Positions 32,990 through 42,807 are shown, numbered from the stretch's first letter. The stretch is 64,000 nt of DNA from Domibacillus indicus (GCF_023715895.1 NZ_JAMBOO010000020.1:1-64000); one strand, 5' to 3'. Notes: a model not told the origin generated them from the letters alone. Numbers and translations are program-made.

Positions 32990-34564
32990 TCATTGATTCC
33001 CGCGGCTTCTTAAATCAACACGTTTGATTTTTCCGGAATCCGTTTTTGGCAGGTGGTCAACGAACTCGATAAGCCTTGGATATTTATAAGGTGCTGTTAT
33101 TTGTTTAACAAAGCTCTGCAGTTCCTTCACAAGTTCAGCGGAACCTTCAACTCCAGTTTGTAATACAATAAAAGCTTTCACGACATTCCCTCTAATTTCA
33201 TCAGGGCTTGCAACAGCCGCACATTCCAGTACAGCAGGATGTTTCATTAAGGCATCTTCAATTTCAAAGGGGCCGATTGTATAACCGGAGCTGATAATGA
33301 CATCATCACTTCTTCCCTGGAACCAGTAAAAGCCTTCTTCATCTTTGCTGGCGCGGTCTCCCGTTAAGAAATAATCTCCTGTATAGGAACTTTCCGTTTT
33401 TTGGGGGTCTTTATAATACATTTTAAAGAGTGCCGGCAATTCTTTCCGAATGGCGATATTGCCAATCTCGCCTGTTTGAACGGGAACACCATCCTCATCA
33501 ACGATGTCAATCGTATCATTCAAGATCGGTTTGCCCATTGAGCCTATCTTATGTTCGGCACCCTGCAGCGTTCCGATTAAAAGTGTGCTTTCCGTTTGTC
33601 CATAGCCGTCTCTTATTTGGATATTAAATGTATTTTTAAATACATCGATCACTTCCATATTAAGGGCTTCTCCGGCAGAAACAGCACTTCTTAAGTTTGA
33701 AAGGTCGTATTGGTTTAATCCTTCTGTTTTGGCCATCATTCGGTATTCAGTAGGCGTACAGCAAAGCACATTGATCTTTTGATCTTGAAGCAGCTTTAAG
33801 TATCTCTGAGGGGTGAATCTTCCCTGATAAACAAATCCGGTTGCACCTGAACCTAAAACCGAAAGGAAGGGGGACCATACCCATTTTTGCCAGCCTGGAG
33901 CAGCTGTTGCCCATACAGTATCCGATTCTTTAATATTAAGCCATTCCTCGGCAGCGATACGAATATGGGCATAACCCCAGCTATGTGCATGAGCAACACC
34001 TTTTGGATTCCCGGTTGTGCCGGAAGTGTAAGCGAGAAAAGCAAGGTCGTCGCGTTTCGTGATTTGGTTGTCGAAGTTCTCAGAAGAAGAATCCATGATG
34101 CTATGAATATCTGCCCACCCAGCCTTTGTTCCTCCAAAAGAAACTTTGCGTTCAAGATACGGAAGCTCTTCCTCAATGGCATCAATTTCATTTGTAAAAT
34201 CAGCATAAGAAATCACCGCTTTGGCTTCAGAGTGGTTCAGCCGGTAAGCGATATCCTTGGCACGCAGCAGTTCAGAAGAAGGGATAATGACAAGTCCTGC
34301 TTTTAAACAAGCCATATAAATCACATAAGACTCAATTAAGCGAGTCGTCACGATCATGACACGGTCTCCCTTTTCCAAACCAAGATGGTTTAACCCATTT
34401 GCAAGCTTATTGGATTGTTTAATCAGCTCGTTATACGTGATCGTTTGAGTAGCTCCAGCTTCATTTTGATAAACGAGAGCCAGTTTATCCGAAGCATGCT
34501 TCTCAATTTCCTGCGTAATATTATAATTTTCCGGTGCCGTTAACTCCGTTTTATAATCATACAT
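32990..34564 (-). CDS. Acyl-CoA synthetase (AMP-forming, AcsM/MbcS-like)
   Basis: The 524-residue enzyme activates a carboxylic acid to its CoA thioester through an acyl-adenylate. The P-loop motif is FLAYTSGTTGNPKGVAHAH, with GYGQTESTLLIG, the hinge region DYFLTGDRASKDEEGFYWFQGRSDDVIISSGY and the catalytic lysine in LPKTDSGKIKRVDLR. These put it in the acetyl-/medium-chain acyl-CoA synthetase group. It is similar in size to Bacillus enzymes acting on short branched acids. It starts with ATG and stands alone between terminators. The chain-length preference cannot be read reliably. Confidence 0.9.
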   Translation of the reverse strand: MYDYKTELTAPENYNITQEIEKHASDKLALVYQNEAGATQTITYNELIKQSNKLANGLNHLGLEKGDRVMIVTTRLIESYVIYMACLKAGLVIIPSSELLRAKDIAYRLNHSEAKAVISYADFTNEIDAIEEELPYLERKVSFGGTKAGWADIHSIMDSSSENFDNQITKRDDLAFLAYTSGTTGNPKGVAHAHSWGYAHIRIAAEEWLNIKESDTVWATAAPGWQKWVWSPFLSVLGSGATGFVYQGRFTPQRYLKLLQDQKINVLCCTPTEYRMMAKTEGLNQYDLSNLRSAVSAGEALNMEVIDVFKNTFNIQIRDGYGQTESTLLIGTLQGAEHKIGSMGKPILNDTIDIVDEDGVPVQTGEIGNIAIRKELPALFKMYYKDPQKTESSYTGDYFLTGDRASKDEEGFYWFQGRSDDVIISSGYTIGPFEIEDALMKHPAVLECAAVASPDEIRGNVVKAFIVLQTGVEGSAELVKELQSFVKQITAPYKYPRLIEFVDHLPKTDSGKIKRVDLRSRGNQ

Positions 34565-34695
34565 GTATAAAGGACCTCAATTCGTGTAAAGTTATCTCAT
34601 CTCTATTATATTATACCTGGATTTAGTACCTGGCGCTAATAAATCGGACTGAACGAATAAGATCTAAAGAATTGAAATGTTATTGTATTCACACA

Positions 34696-34733
34696 AATAA
34701 GCCCCATTCCTTAAGCGAGGAATGGGGCTTATT
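34696..34733. terminator. Bidirectional terminator, 16-bp stem
   Basis: AATAAGCCCCATTCCT pairs perfectly with AGGAATGGGGCTTATT. It follows the SDR gene on the minus strand. Confidence 0.9.
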
Positions 34734-34778
34734 CTTTCATTTGTAGAGTTCCAGGCTTTGTTGTTCTTTACCGATAGC

Positions 34779-35675
34779 TCACGAAAAATCAAATACGACT
34801 CCTGTTAATTCCTCGGACACATCCCATAGTTTCCTCATTGTCTTCTCATCATAGACTCCTTTGGCAGGCACTTCGATCGCAGGGTATCCTTTATGGTTTC
34901 CTCTTCCGTCGGGGCCGATGTATTCTCCGCCTTTCAATGTTTCTTTGGTCGCAGCATAAATGGTAGGTAAGGCTCCCATTTCCGGTGTCTGGAAAAACCG
35001 ATAGAGCAGAGATTTCACGATTGGCTGCATGCGTTCCCCTCCGACCTTGAAAAGGTTCGTCGCACTAATCCCCGGGTGGCACGCTACACTCATTGCATTT
35101 ATTCCAGCTTGTTTCAGCCGGTTGTCGAATTCCTTTGCGAACAATAGGTTCGCAAGCTTGCTTTGACGGTAAAACTTCATTGCTTTGTAGCCTTTAGAGC
35201 CGTCCAGGTTACTAAAGTCGATGGCTGCTTTTCTATGTGCAATGCTGCTCAGCGTGACCACGCGGGCGGAAGGGGTCGCTTTTAGCAGCGGAAGCAAATG
35301 GCCGGTTAGGGCAAAGTGGCCCAAATGGTTTCCGCCAAACTGCAATTCAAATCCATCCTTCGTTTTTTGGTAGGGAGGGACCATCACGCCTGCATTATTA
35401 ATCAGGATGTCGAGCTGGTCAAAACGCTCTTTGTACGCATCAGCGAATGTCTTTACGCTGGCAAGGTCCGCCAAATCCAGTGTCATAACGGAAACTTTTG
35501 CTCCTTCATGCTCTTTTTTAATATTTTGTGCTGCTTCTTTTCCTTTTTCCTCGTTCCGAACCGCCAGTACGACGTCGGCACCTTGTGCTGTCAATGCTTT
35601 GGCAGCCTCAAAGCCTATTCCGCTGTTTGCTCCGGTAATAATCACTTTCTTTCCTTTTACGTCTTGTTTTCCCAA
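34779..35675 (-). CDS. Short-chain dehydrogenase/reductase (SDR)
   Basis: This is a classical SDR of 298 residues. The cofactor motif is VIITGANSGIGFEAAKAL, followed by LDLADLASV and LINNAGVM, with the catalytic pair in SSIAH and FYRQSKLANLLFAKE (Y-x-x-x-K, with the Tyr at FYRQSK). It resembles retinol dehydrogenase-like oxidoreductases that use NADP(H). The TTG at 35675 was chosen: GGGAGGA lies 6 bases before it, within the longer ATG frame from 35696. The substrate is unknown. It is divergent from a MarR-MMPL operon, so it could belong to the same toxin response. Confidence 0.85.
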   Translation of the reverse strand: MGKQDVKGKKVIITGANSGIGFEAAKALTAQGADVVLAVRNEEKGKEAAQNIKKEHEGAKVSVMTLDLADLASVKTFADAYKERFDQLDILINNAGVMVPPYQKTKDGFELQFGGNHLGHFALTGHLLPLLKATPSARVVTLSSIAHRKAAIDFSNLDGSKGYKAMKFYRQSKLANLLFAKEFDNRLKQAGINAMSVACHPGISATNLFKVGGERMQPIVKSLLYRFFQTPEMGALPTIYAATKETLKGGEYIGPDGRGNHKGYPAIEVPAKGVYDEKTMRKLWDVSEELTGVVFDFS

Positions 35676-35937
35676 ACCTATTCCTCCCGTTAACATGTTG
35701 TAAAAATCTATTAATCCAAAAAATGTGCCATTTCCTTCTCTGTTCTGTCCGATATGTAAGAAATCGATACTGCCCTCGTTGCAGTTATTAAAATTAAGGA
35801 CTATATGGGAAGAATCATATACAGGAATGCAAAAGAAAGCAAAGAAAATACCCGGTTTTTAAAAAGCAGGAGAAACTTTCTTGCTTTCTTAGGGTTACTG
35901 TCAGCGGTTGACAGATTTGTACATATCCGTTTTTACC

Positions 35938-36006
35938 TTGACAAAGCAGATAGATGATTGTAACATACATCCCGTACGATGTATCGTATAAGATGCATCG
36001 TACAGG
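35938..36006 (+). promoter_or_regulatory. Promoter and palindromic operator of the MarR-MMPL operon
   Basis: TTGACA (35938-35943), 17 bases and TAACAT (35961-35966) make a strong promoter. Directly after, CCGTACGATGTATC (from 35972) and GATGCATCGTACAGG (to 36006) are inverted arms around the start site, as expected for autorepression by MarR. Confidence 0.7.
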
Positions 36007-36031
36007 ATGATTTTTGGGAGGAAGATAGATA

Positions 36032-36550
36032 ATGAGGGAAAGAGCTGAATTTATTCGTGAATCTATCGATTTTTTACATCGGTATATGATGAAAAGTATT
36101 CAAAAACATGCGGAGGAGCAGGGTGTCACCGTACCCCAGGCACGGGTTATAGCCGAAGTGCTGGTAAATGAAGCAATCAGTATCAAACAGCTGACGCAAA
36201 ACCTAAGAATGACTCAAAGTACTGTTTCGGATATTGTTGAACGGCTTACCGCAAAAGGAATTCTCATGAAAACCCCTAATCCTAAAGACAAACGGTCGGT
36301 AAACATTACCCTGACTGAGAAAACCCTGAAAGAAATAAATGAAGGTGCACCAGAACCCTTCAACCAGGCAGTAAGAGATGTATTAAATCTGTTAAAGCCA
36401 AATGAACAGGAGATCGTGGAGGAAGGAATGCGGTTATTCGTTTCAGCTGTTAAAGAAAAAATGGAGGCAGAAGGAATGGATCACTCAGAGTATTTTGATG
36501 TCCTGTTTTTCCCTCAAGATAACCCGTGGGGAAATAAAGATTCCAAATAA
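36032..36550 (+). CDS. MarR family repressor
   Basis: The 172-residue winged-helix protein has the DNA-binding core ISIKQLTQNLRMTQSTVSDIVERLTAKGILMKTPNPKDKRSVNITLT, where DKR and the wing are typical of MarR. Flanking helices form the dimer interface. The C-terminal extension FFPQDNPWGNKDSK is longer than usual. The ATG follows GGGAGGAAG. It is the first gene of an operon with the MMPL exporter (18-base gap). A palindrome over the promoter makes autorepression likely, relieved by a toxic or lipophilic ligand. Confidence 0.88.
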   Translation: MRERAEFIRESIDFLHRYMMKSIQKHAEEQGVTVPQARVIAEVLVNEAISIKQLTQNLRMTQSTVSDIVERLTAKGILMKTPNPKDKRSVNITLTEKTLKEINEGAPEPFNQAVRDVLNLLKPNEQEIVEEGMRLFVSAVKEKMEAEGMDHSEYFDVLFFPQDNPWGNKDSK

Positions 36551-36568
36551 AACTAGGAGGAGATTAAA

Positions 36569-38764
36569 ATAGCAAAGTATCTTTACAGGTTAGGACAATG
36601 GGCAGCCATACACCGGAAAAAAGTAGTTTTTAGCATGCTGGGAATTTTGCTTGTATTAGCGGCTCTTGCCTTGAACATGGGTTCCTCGTTTAATGAGGAT
36701 CTGACCATTCCAAATACACCGGCAGACCAGGCAGGCAAAGTCATTAGTGAAGAATTTAAGGGAGCAGGAAGCCAAGGGGCCAAAGTACAAATCGTCTTTA
36801 AAGCGCCTGAAAATGAAACGCTGGAATCGGCAGAAGTACAACAAGTCATTACAGATACATTAAATGAAATCAAAAAAGACCCAGATGTCGCTTCTGTGGC
36901 AACACCGATGCAGCTTATGAATATAAGCGAAGATAAGAAGATCGGGTATGGGGAAGTAACGTTCAAAGTCAAAGCCGAAGAGGTAACAGAGGATTCTAAA
37001 AACAATATTTTAGACCACATTAAAACAACAAGGGATGCAGGCATTCAAACGGAGGTAAGAGGGGATAACCTGGCATTTTCTGAATCAGCGGCCCATTTTG
37101 CTGAGGCAGCTGGGATTGTGATTGCCTTTTTGGTACTGGCTGTTACCTTTGCATCGTTTATCGCAGCTGGACTGCCGATTCTTACGGCTGTTCTAGGATT
37201 AGGCATTGGGCTGATTGGGATCGTCATAGGAACCAATTTTATCGACATCCAATCTGTTTCTATCTCCTTGGCGGCCATGCTGGGACTGGCAGTAGGAATC
37301 GATTACGCTTTATTTATCATGTCGCGCTTTAAAGAGCAGCTTGCCAAAGGATATTCTGTTCAGCAATCGATTGCCATAGCTAATGGAACAGCTGGGGGCG
37401 CCGTTGTATTTGCAGGAATTACGGTCGTTATTGGGCTTTTGGGATTGGCTGTTGCGCAGATTCCGTTTTTAACCATGATGGGAATCTCGGCAGCCGTCAG
37501 TATCCTGACAGCGGTTTTAGTATCCATCATCGTATTGCCGGCGATATTAGGCATGATCGGTCATAAAATTGGACCGTCTAAGGAAAATAAATTCCTGCAA
37601 AAGCTTACGGGAATGGATAAGAAAAAAGAAGGCTCGAGCAAATGGGGAGAATTTGTTACAAAGCGACCTTTAATGGTTTCCATCGTTGCGATTGCGCTGC
37701 TTGTAATCATTGCCGTTCCTATGTTCCATATGAATCTTGGGCTGCCTTCTGATGGGACAACGAAGTCAACAGAGACAACGGAAAGAAGAGCGTATGATTT
37801 GCTGACAGAAGCATATGGCGAAGGATTTAATGCCTCGTTGGTAGTAGCAGCAAAAGCTGAAGAAGCAGACAGCAAAACGCCACAGACAGTGAATGAGATT
37901 GCAAAAGAATTGAGCGAGCTGTCTGGTGTTAAAAGTGTAACCCCGGCTTTTCCTGGACCTTCTGGAGAATTGTATGTAATGAATGTTATACCAGAAACCG
38001 GACCGGATGACACAAAGACTAAGGATCTGGTAAAGACCATTCGAGAAAAATCTGAGCAGGCTGAAAAAGAAAACCAGATAGAACTGATGGTTACAGGCAC
38101 GACAGCGATGAATATTGATATTGCACAAAAGCTAAATGATGCCCTGCCAATATTCGCCTCAATCATCGTAGGGCTTGCTTATGTACTCCTGGTTCTGGTA
38201 TTTAGGTCTCTTTTAATCCCATTAAAAGCCGTATTAGGATTCCTGCTTTCCCTGGGTGCTACACTTGGATTTGTCGTATTTATCGTGCAGGATGGAAACT
38301 TGCTTGACCTCTTTGGTTTTCCAGCTTCAGGCCCGATCTTAGCGTTCCTGCCTGTTATCTTGATCGGAATCTTATTCGGGCTGGCAATGGATTACGAGAT
38401 CTTCCTGGTCAGCAAAATGCGTGAAGTGTATGTTCATACAGGAGATCCCCGCAAAGCCATTTTAGATGGAATGCGCGACAGCGGCAGGGTCGTGACAGCA
38501 GCAGGATTGATCATGATGGCGGTATTCATTGGCTTTATGATGACGCCTGATGCGATGATTAAAGTAATGGGAATGGCCCTGGCGTTTGGTGTTCTCTTTG
38601 ATGCGTTTGTTGTGAGAATGACCATCGTGCCTGCCGTGATGACGTTAATGGGGAAATCAGCTTGGTATTTGCCAAAATGGCTGGATAAAATTTTGCCAAA
38701 TATCGACGTTGAGGGAGAAACCATTATGAACCATATTGAAAAGAAAAATGAGAGAGCTGTTTAA
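36569..38764 (+). CDS. MMPL/RND family exporter with apparent AUA start
   Basis: This membrane exporter has two repeats of six helices with large outside loops, as in MMPL proteins (for example YdfJ/YdgH). The homologous N-terminus is AKYLYRLGQWAAIHRKKVVFSMLGILLVLAALAL. It begins directly after an ATA at 36569, which lies 6 bases past a perfect AGGAGGAG. The next ATG (36635) falls inside the first membrane helix and has no ribosome site. Counted from ATA the length is 731 residues. Helix segments with GLDYALFI- and GLAMDYEIFL-like motifs (VGIDYALFIMSRFKEQ, LFGLAMDYEIFLVSKMREV) are the family's proton-relay regions. MarR precedes it. The substrate is probably a lipid or lipophilic drug. Confidence 0.9.
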   Translation: MAKYLYRLGQWAAIHRKKVVFSMLGILLVLAALALNMGSSFNEDLTIPNTPADQAGKVISEEFKGAGSQGAKVQIVFKAPENETLESAEVQQVITDTLNEIKKDPDVASVATPMQLMNISEDKKIGYGEVTFKVKAEEVTEDSKNNILDHIKTTRDAGIQTEVRGDNLAFSESAAHFAEAAGIVIAFLVLAVTFASFIAAGLPILTAVLGLGIGLIGIVIGTNFIDIQSVSISLAAMLGLAVGIDYALFIMSRFKEQLAKGYSVQQSIAIANGTAGGAVVFAGITVVIGLLGLAVAQIPFLTMMGISAAVSILTAVLVSIIVLPAILGMIGHKIGPSKENKFLQKLTGMDKKKEGSSKWGEFVTKRPLMVSIVAIALLVIIAVPMFHMNLGLPSDGTTKSTETTERRAYDLLTEAYGEGFNASLVVAAKAEEADSKTPQTVNEIAKELSELSGVKSVTPAFPGPSGELYVMNVIPETGPDDTKTKDLVKTIREKSEQAEKENQIELMVTGTTAMNIDIAQKLNDALPIFASIIVGLAYVLLVLVFRSLLIPLKAVLGFLLSLGATLGFVVFIVQDGNLLDLFGFPASGPILAFLPVILIGILFGLAMDYEIFLVSKMREVYVHTGDPRKAILDGMRDSGRVVTAAGLIMMAVFIGFMMTPDAMIKVMGMALAFGVLFDAFVVRMTIVPAVMTLMGKSAWYLPKWLDKILPNIDVEGETIMNHIEKKNERAV

Positions 38765-38797
38765 ATAGAAAAGCAGAAGTAAACTCGTCATTAAGTT

Positions 38798-38834
38798 AAA
38801 AATCCGCTGTCCTTTATAGAATAGCGGATTTTTT
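38798..38834 (+). terminator. Terminator of the MarR-MMPL operon
   Basis: AAAAATCCGCT and AGCGGATTTTT pair around a 14-base loop and end in a T run. Confidence 0.85.
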
Positions 38835-39027
38835 ATTCAAGGGCTGAGTCATATTTCTATTGAACAAATGGTTACGAACGAACTTTCATTCAAGATATTG
38901 CTGATGCTGTCACTTTTGCCGGTAAGCTGCACATAGCTTTGCTTATGGTGCAGAAAAGAAAAAGCAATCTTATACAGGAAAGATCGCTTGTTGTGTTATT
39001 CAAGGTAATTAAATTAAGTTATTTCAG

Positions 39028-39402
39028 TTATAACATCATTTTCTTTTTGAATTCTGGATCGGAAGAAAGCTCTTTACGTTTATCGTAATATAAAAGGGTG
39101 CTTATTTCTTCCTGTGGCATGGCGGAAATATGTTTAGAAGTTACTTTAAAAATAAGATTTTGATCTTCTAGTTTTTCACAAAATCTCCGGTGCATTCCAT
39201 TACGAATTTTGGCCGTAATAATCATGTTTGGAATCGAATTTAAAAACCCTCGGAAGGTCTCATCATCCATTCCTTTGTCCAGCAATTCTGAAGAAAGTTC
39301 ATCGCACCAATTCAGAAGATCAATCAGTTCTCGTATGTTAGATGCTGCAAGGTATTTTTCCCAAAACTCGTTAACGTGTATCTCAATTGTTTTATTGTTC
39401 AT
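39028..39402 (-). CDS. Hypothetical protein, 124 residues
   Basis: The protein is mostly helical and charged, begins MNNKTIEIHVNEFWEKYLAA and includes LIDLLNWCDELSSELL, FLNSIPNMIITAKIRNGMHRRF and a lysine-rich end. It has no signal peptide or membrane helix. I do not recognise the family. Base usage fits its neighbours. A weak A/G-rich ribosome site is upstream on the minus strand. Confidence 0.55.
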   Translation of the reverse strand: MNNKTIEIHVNEFWEKYLAASNIRELIDLLNWCDELSSELLDKGMDDETFRGFLNSIPNMIITAKIRNGMHRRFCEKLEDQNLIFKVTSKHISAMPQEEISTLLYYDKRKELSSDPEFKKKMML

Positions 39403-40040
39403 AGAATCAGCAGATTAAGTAAAAATCCGCTTTCCTCCTTTTGTAAAAGTATTGGTGTAAATGTAAGACGCTATTATATGTCCATTTATTTCTTAAGTAT
39501 ATGTCGTTGGAAAAATAAAAATACTTACTTTTTAGGACAAATTGCATACTGCTGGTTATTATTTCTGAAGAAAAGATCGTGAACAACTGCAAACATTACA
39601 ATAAGTGACATGATGGTGACGGAATCTATAGTACTAATTCCTATAATATTTATCGTTCATAATGACTAAATCTTTAATAGTAAACTATATCGTAATTGGG
39701 AAAATACCAAAAATAGTGTAAAGGGTACCGGCTAGGATTCGGAGCTATCCGCCATTTTTAAGTGCCTTTATCCGTTTTCATCAACAGTTTCGGTAGGCAA
39801 TTATCCTGCACTGGGCTATACAAAGTTGAGACAGCGATCATCTATTTGCAAAAGATTATAAAGAGGGAACAAACAGCACGCCGTTTAGCAGCGGGTTCAT
39901 TAAATAAGAACAAGTTAAAAAGCAGTGATTTTTATATCACTGCTTTTTGACTTGTTTAGTTTTTTAGTCTTTAACATAGCAGATGAGTGTTCAAGTTCAT
40001 CCTAAGCATTCTTGGCATTCGCTTTGTGTCTTATGCTTTT
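39403..40040. other. Gene-poor stretch with a terminator
   Basis: No intact gene is seen. A plus-strand run near 39835-39904 reads LFAKDYKEGTNSTPFSSGFIK and stop, and could be the end of a dead gene. It is followed by the terminator at 39917-39948. Confidence 0.35.
39917..39948. terminator. Bidirectional terminator
   Basis: AAAAAGCAGTGAT and ATCACTGCTTTTT pair perfectly, with CAAG/CTTG outside. It separates the gene-poor stretch from the end of the minus-strand efflux gene. Confidence 0.8.
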
Positions 40041-41525
40041 TTAATTAGCAGCTTTATTCAGGTTAGTGCTGGAAATCTCTTCGGAGCTTTGTTCTGTACG
40101 TTTGATAAAAAAGGACAAAACCAATGCGATAGCGGCTATTCCGATAATGACCACATAAGCGTCGTTAATCCCCTGAATAGTGGCTTCTAACATCATTTGT
40201 TGTTGGGTTGCCCCGTTTCCGCCTGCCGACATTATGTCCGTTAGATGTGTTTTAGTGCGGTCTGTCATCACCGTTACAAGAAGGGAGGTGCCGACTGCAC
40301 CTGCTACCTGCCTGATGGTATTGGAGATTGCGGTACCATGAGCACTCAAGTTAGAAGGCAGTTGATTTAAGCCAGCTGTTTGAATTGGCATCAGCATCAG
40401 TGCCATTCCGATACGACGGCCTGTAGACATTAGAATCAAGTATGTGTAGCTGGTTGAGTCTGTTAAATCAATAAAGCCAATCGTGGTAATGATGGTAATG
40501 ATCAAACCGATAATAGAGAGCCATTTTGCTCCATACCGGTCAAACAGCCTGCCGGTAACAGGCATTAAGAAGCCCATCACAAGCGCACCAGGAAGAAGCA
40601 ATAAACCAGACTCTAAAGCTGTGTAGCCGCGTGCACTCTGCAAGTACAATGGGAGCAGCATCATATCTGCATACATTACCATTGTAATCGCAATGTTGAT
40701 GACAGTTGTCAGGGAGAACATATTGTATTTGAAGGCACGAAGATCCAGCAATGGACTCTGAGACGTTAACTGCCTCCATGTAAAAAGTCCAAGTGCAACG
40801 ACCCCTACGGCAATAGAGAGGAGTACCTCACTGCTGGACCAGCCTTCGCTGCCAGCCCGGCTGAAGCCGTATAACAGCGTGCCAAACCCTATTGTTGAGA
40901 GGATGACACTGATCATATCAATTTTCGTTATCACTTGTTCTGAAATGTTCTTTAAATAAACAAAGCCGCAGATAATGACCAAAAGGGCAAACGGAATCAT
41001 GCCGTAGAACATAACTTCCCATTTGAAGTTTTCCAGGATATATCCTGCCATAGTAGGGCCGATGGCTGGCGCAAAAATGATCGCAAAGCCCACCATGCCC
41101 ATCGCTGCACCTCTTTTATTGGGGGGGAAAAGCGTAAAAATAACGTTCATAAGCAGCGGCATAATGATCCCTGCACCTGCTGCCTGGATCATACGCCCGG
41201 TCAAAAGAGCCGGGAAGCTTGTAGCTGCAGCGGATACGATCGTACCTGCCAGAAAGATCAGCATTGATGCTTGAAAAAGCTGGCGGGTAGTAAATCTTTG
41301 CATAAGATACGCAGTGATGGGGATGAGCACACCATTCACTAACATATAGCCCGTTGTCAGCCATTGTGCCGTAGCAGCTGAAATATGAAAATCAATCATT
41401 AATTCCGGGGTGGCAACGCTCATGATGGTTTGATTCAATGTGGCTAGAAATGCCCCCAAAATCATGATAAACAGGATAGGTCCTTTTTTAACAGGACGAC
41501 TATCTGTACCTATGTCTTTATTCAA
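40041..41525 (-). CDS. DHA2-type MFS multidrug efflux transporter
   Basis: This is a 14-helix drug/H+ antiporter of 494 residues in the EmrB/QacA (LmrB-like) group. It begins with LFIMILGAFLATLNQTIMSVATPELM, the helix 1 motif of the family. LLTGRMIQAAGAGIIMPLLMNVIF and GFAIIFAPAIGPTMAGYIL are motif C-like antiporter signatures in helices 4-5. A soluble tail rich in S and E ends the protein. The start is TTG, with AAAGGAAG nine bases upstream. It is divergent from a TetR gene across a 226-base region with TTTACA palindromes, so repression by that TetR is likely. Substrates would be lipophilic drugs such as lincosamides, by family precedent only. Confidence 0.9.
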   Translation of the reverse strand: MNKDIGTDSRPVKKGPILFIMILGAFLATLNQTIMSVATPELMIDFHISAATAQWLTTGYMLVNGVLIPITAYLMQRFTTRQLFQASMLIFLAGTIVSAAATSFPALLTGRMIQAAGAGIIMPLLMNVIFTLFPPNKRGAAMGMVGFAIIFAPAIGPTMAGYILENFKWEVMFYGMIPFALLVIICGFVYLKNISEQVITKIDMISVILSTIGFGTLLYGFSRAGSEGWSSSEVLLSIAVGVVALGLFTWRQLTSQSPLLDLRAFKYNMFSLTTVINIAITMVMYADMMLLPLYLQSARGYTALESGLLLLPGALVMGFLMPVTGRLFDRYGAKWLSIIGLIITIITTIGFIDLTDSTSYTYLILMSTGRRIGMALMLMPIQTAGLNQLPSNLSAHGTAISNTIRQVAGAVGTSLLVTVMTDRTKTHLTDIMSAGGNGATQQQMMLEATIQGINDAYVVIIGIAAIALVLSFFIKRTEQSSEEISSTNLNKAAN

Positions 41526-41560
41526 CCTGCAAACTTCCTTTCTTTTCTCACTAGATTTAA

Positions 41561-41660
41561 TTTACAATGTGTAAGATAATGAACAATGTATAAAATAGAT
41601 TACAGTAGGGCTGAATATTTTACAATTTACAATATATCGAAAGGTGTAAAGTAATTTACA
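41561..41660. promoter_or_regulatory. Operator region between the DHA2 and TetR genes
   Basis: TGTAAAGTAATTTACA (41645-41660) is a palindrome with a 4-base spacer. TTTACAATGTGTAA (41561-41574) and TTTACAATTTACAA near 41619 share its half sites. These fit TetR-type binding on both divergent promoters. Confidence 0.55.
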
Positions 41661-41751
41661 TTTAATCAATTTGTGTTGTTTAGTGGTGGAATATAATACA
41701 TTTCCTAATCAATTGTATATTTCATTTTAAGGAGAAAGGAAAAGGAAACCG

Positions 41752-42354
41752 ATGGATCATACGAAAGATCATACAGACCCTCGAATTCTTCGTACGCGGT
41801 TGTTAATTAAAGAGGCTTTTGTGGATTTGCTGCAGGAAATGGATGTCGAGAAAATGTCTGTCAGCCGTATAGCAGAGCGTGCTACGATTAGCCGCGTTAC
41901 GTTTTATCTGCATTATCGTGATATACCGGATATGTTAGAGAAGATGGCGGATGCTATGATTGAAGACATTCAAAATGTCATAAACGGTCAGCCAGTGAAT
42001 GAGGACTCTCCCAAAAATACGGATTGGCTGAGACTCGAGAAGCTGCTTGAACATATTGCTCAACATTCTAGCTTTTATAAGGTTACTTTGGCTTCAAGGA
42101 AGGCTCCAATCTTTACTGAGCGCTTGTTAACAATGCTCACGGAAATTATTACTGAAAGATTCGAACAAAAAGGAAGGAATTCTTTCATTGATAAAGCAGG
42201 AATTCAAAAAGATATTGCAATTTGGCATAGATCTTCAGCTTTGATTGGTACGATCGTATCCTGGCTGCGAAACGATATGCCGTACACACCGCATTTTCTC
42301 GCAAAACAGTTTTACTTGCTGACTTCTTATAATCAAGATAAAAATCCTTTATGA
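41752..42354 (+). CDS. TetR/AcrR family repressor
   Basis: This is a 200-residue regulator. The N-terminal helix-turn-helix is RLLIKEAFVDLLQEMDVEKMSVSRIAERATISRVTFYLHYRDIPDMLEKM, the standard TetR pattern with an F-Y-x-H-Y-x-D motif. The C-terminal ligand-binding region is divergent (YLHYRD then helices to residue 195, of the YkvE/YbiH-like C-terminal class). It is divergent from the DHA2 efflux gene, the classic arrangement for a drug-inducible pump. A long hairpin terminator follows. Confidence 0.9.
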   Translation: MDHTKDHTDPRILRTRLLIKEAFVDLLQEMDVEKMSVSRIAERATISRVTFYLHYRDIPDMLEKMADAMIEDIQNVINGQPVNEDSPKNTDWLRLEKLLEHIAQHSSFYKVTLASRKAPIFTERLLTMLTEIITERFEQKGRNSFIDKAGIQKDIAIWHRSSALIGTIVSWLRNDMPYTPHFLAKQFYLLTSYNQDKNPL

Positions 42355-42444
42355 GTGCTCAGTAAGTTTCCTGGCATCTGCCGGCGAGAAGAAAAAAGAT
42401 CTTTTTAAATAATGATTGCTTTAGTTACATGAAAACAAGGCAAA

Positions 42445-42520
42445 GGGCCAAAACTAAACCGTATTCCAATTGTTGCAATTCGCAACTGGACGTGCAGTTT
42501 AAAAAATGGTCCTCTTTTTT
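42445..42520 (+). terminator. Long hairpin terminator after TetR
   Basis: GGGCCA (42445) pairs with TGGTCC (42508-42513), with AAACTAAAC/GTTT and an inner TTGC/GCAA element between. TTTTTTT follows. The remaining gap up to 42807 shows no gene. Confidence 0.6.
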
Positions 42521-42807
42521 TAATAACGATTAATACTATCGTTTAGCAGAGCCTGCATAACAAAGCAAAGTTCCTCAGCAGTTCATTCATACAGGTAAAT
42601 TGTACTGACGGCGGTTTAGTAGTTGATCGTCGATACTGTTGAATTTCAATATTGACTTAGAAAAAAACTTATTAAAAGATATGGTTGATTTTCTTGTTAA
42701 ACTAAACAGGATAGGACGGGTTAATAAGGCTTTTCCTATTAATTGATTTCCTGTAATATGTTTTTAAATATACTGAAAATAGATGCATGCTTCGGGGGAT
42801 AATAAAA

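Noticed and set aside
33887-34306. 139-codon plus-strand frame opposite the acyl-CoA synthetase
   Set aside because: No ribosome site or recognisable motif; it is antisense to the P-loop region.
37561-38166. 201-codon minus-strand frame opposite the MMPL gene
   Set aside because: It mirrors the membrane-helix codons of the MMPL gene, has Ser/Thr/Ile-rich low-complexity composition, and has no ribosome site.
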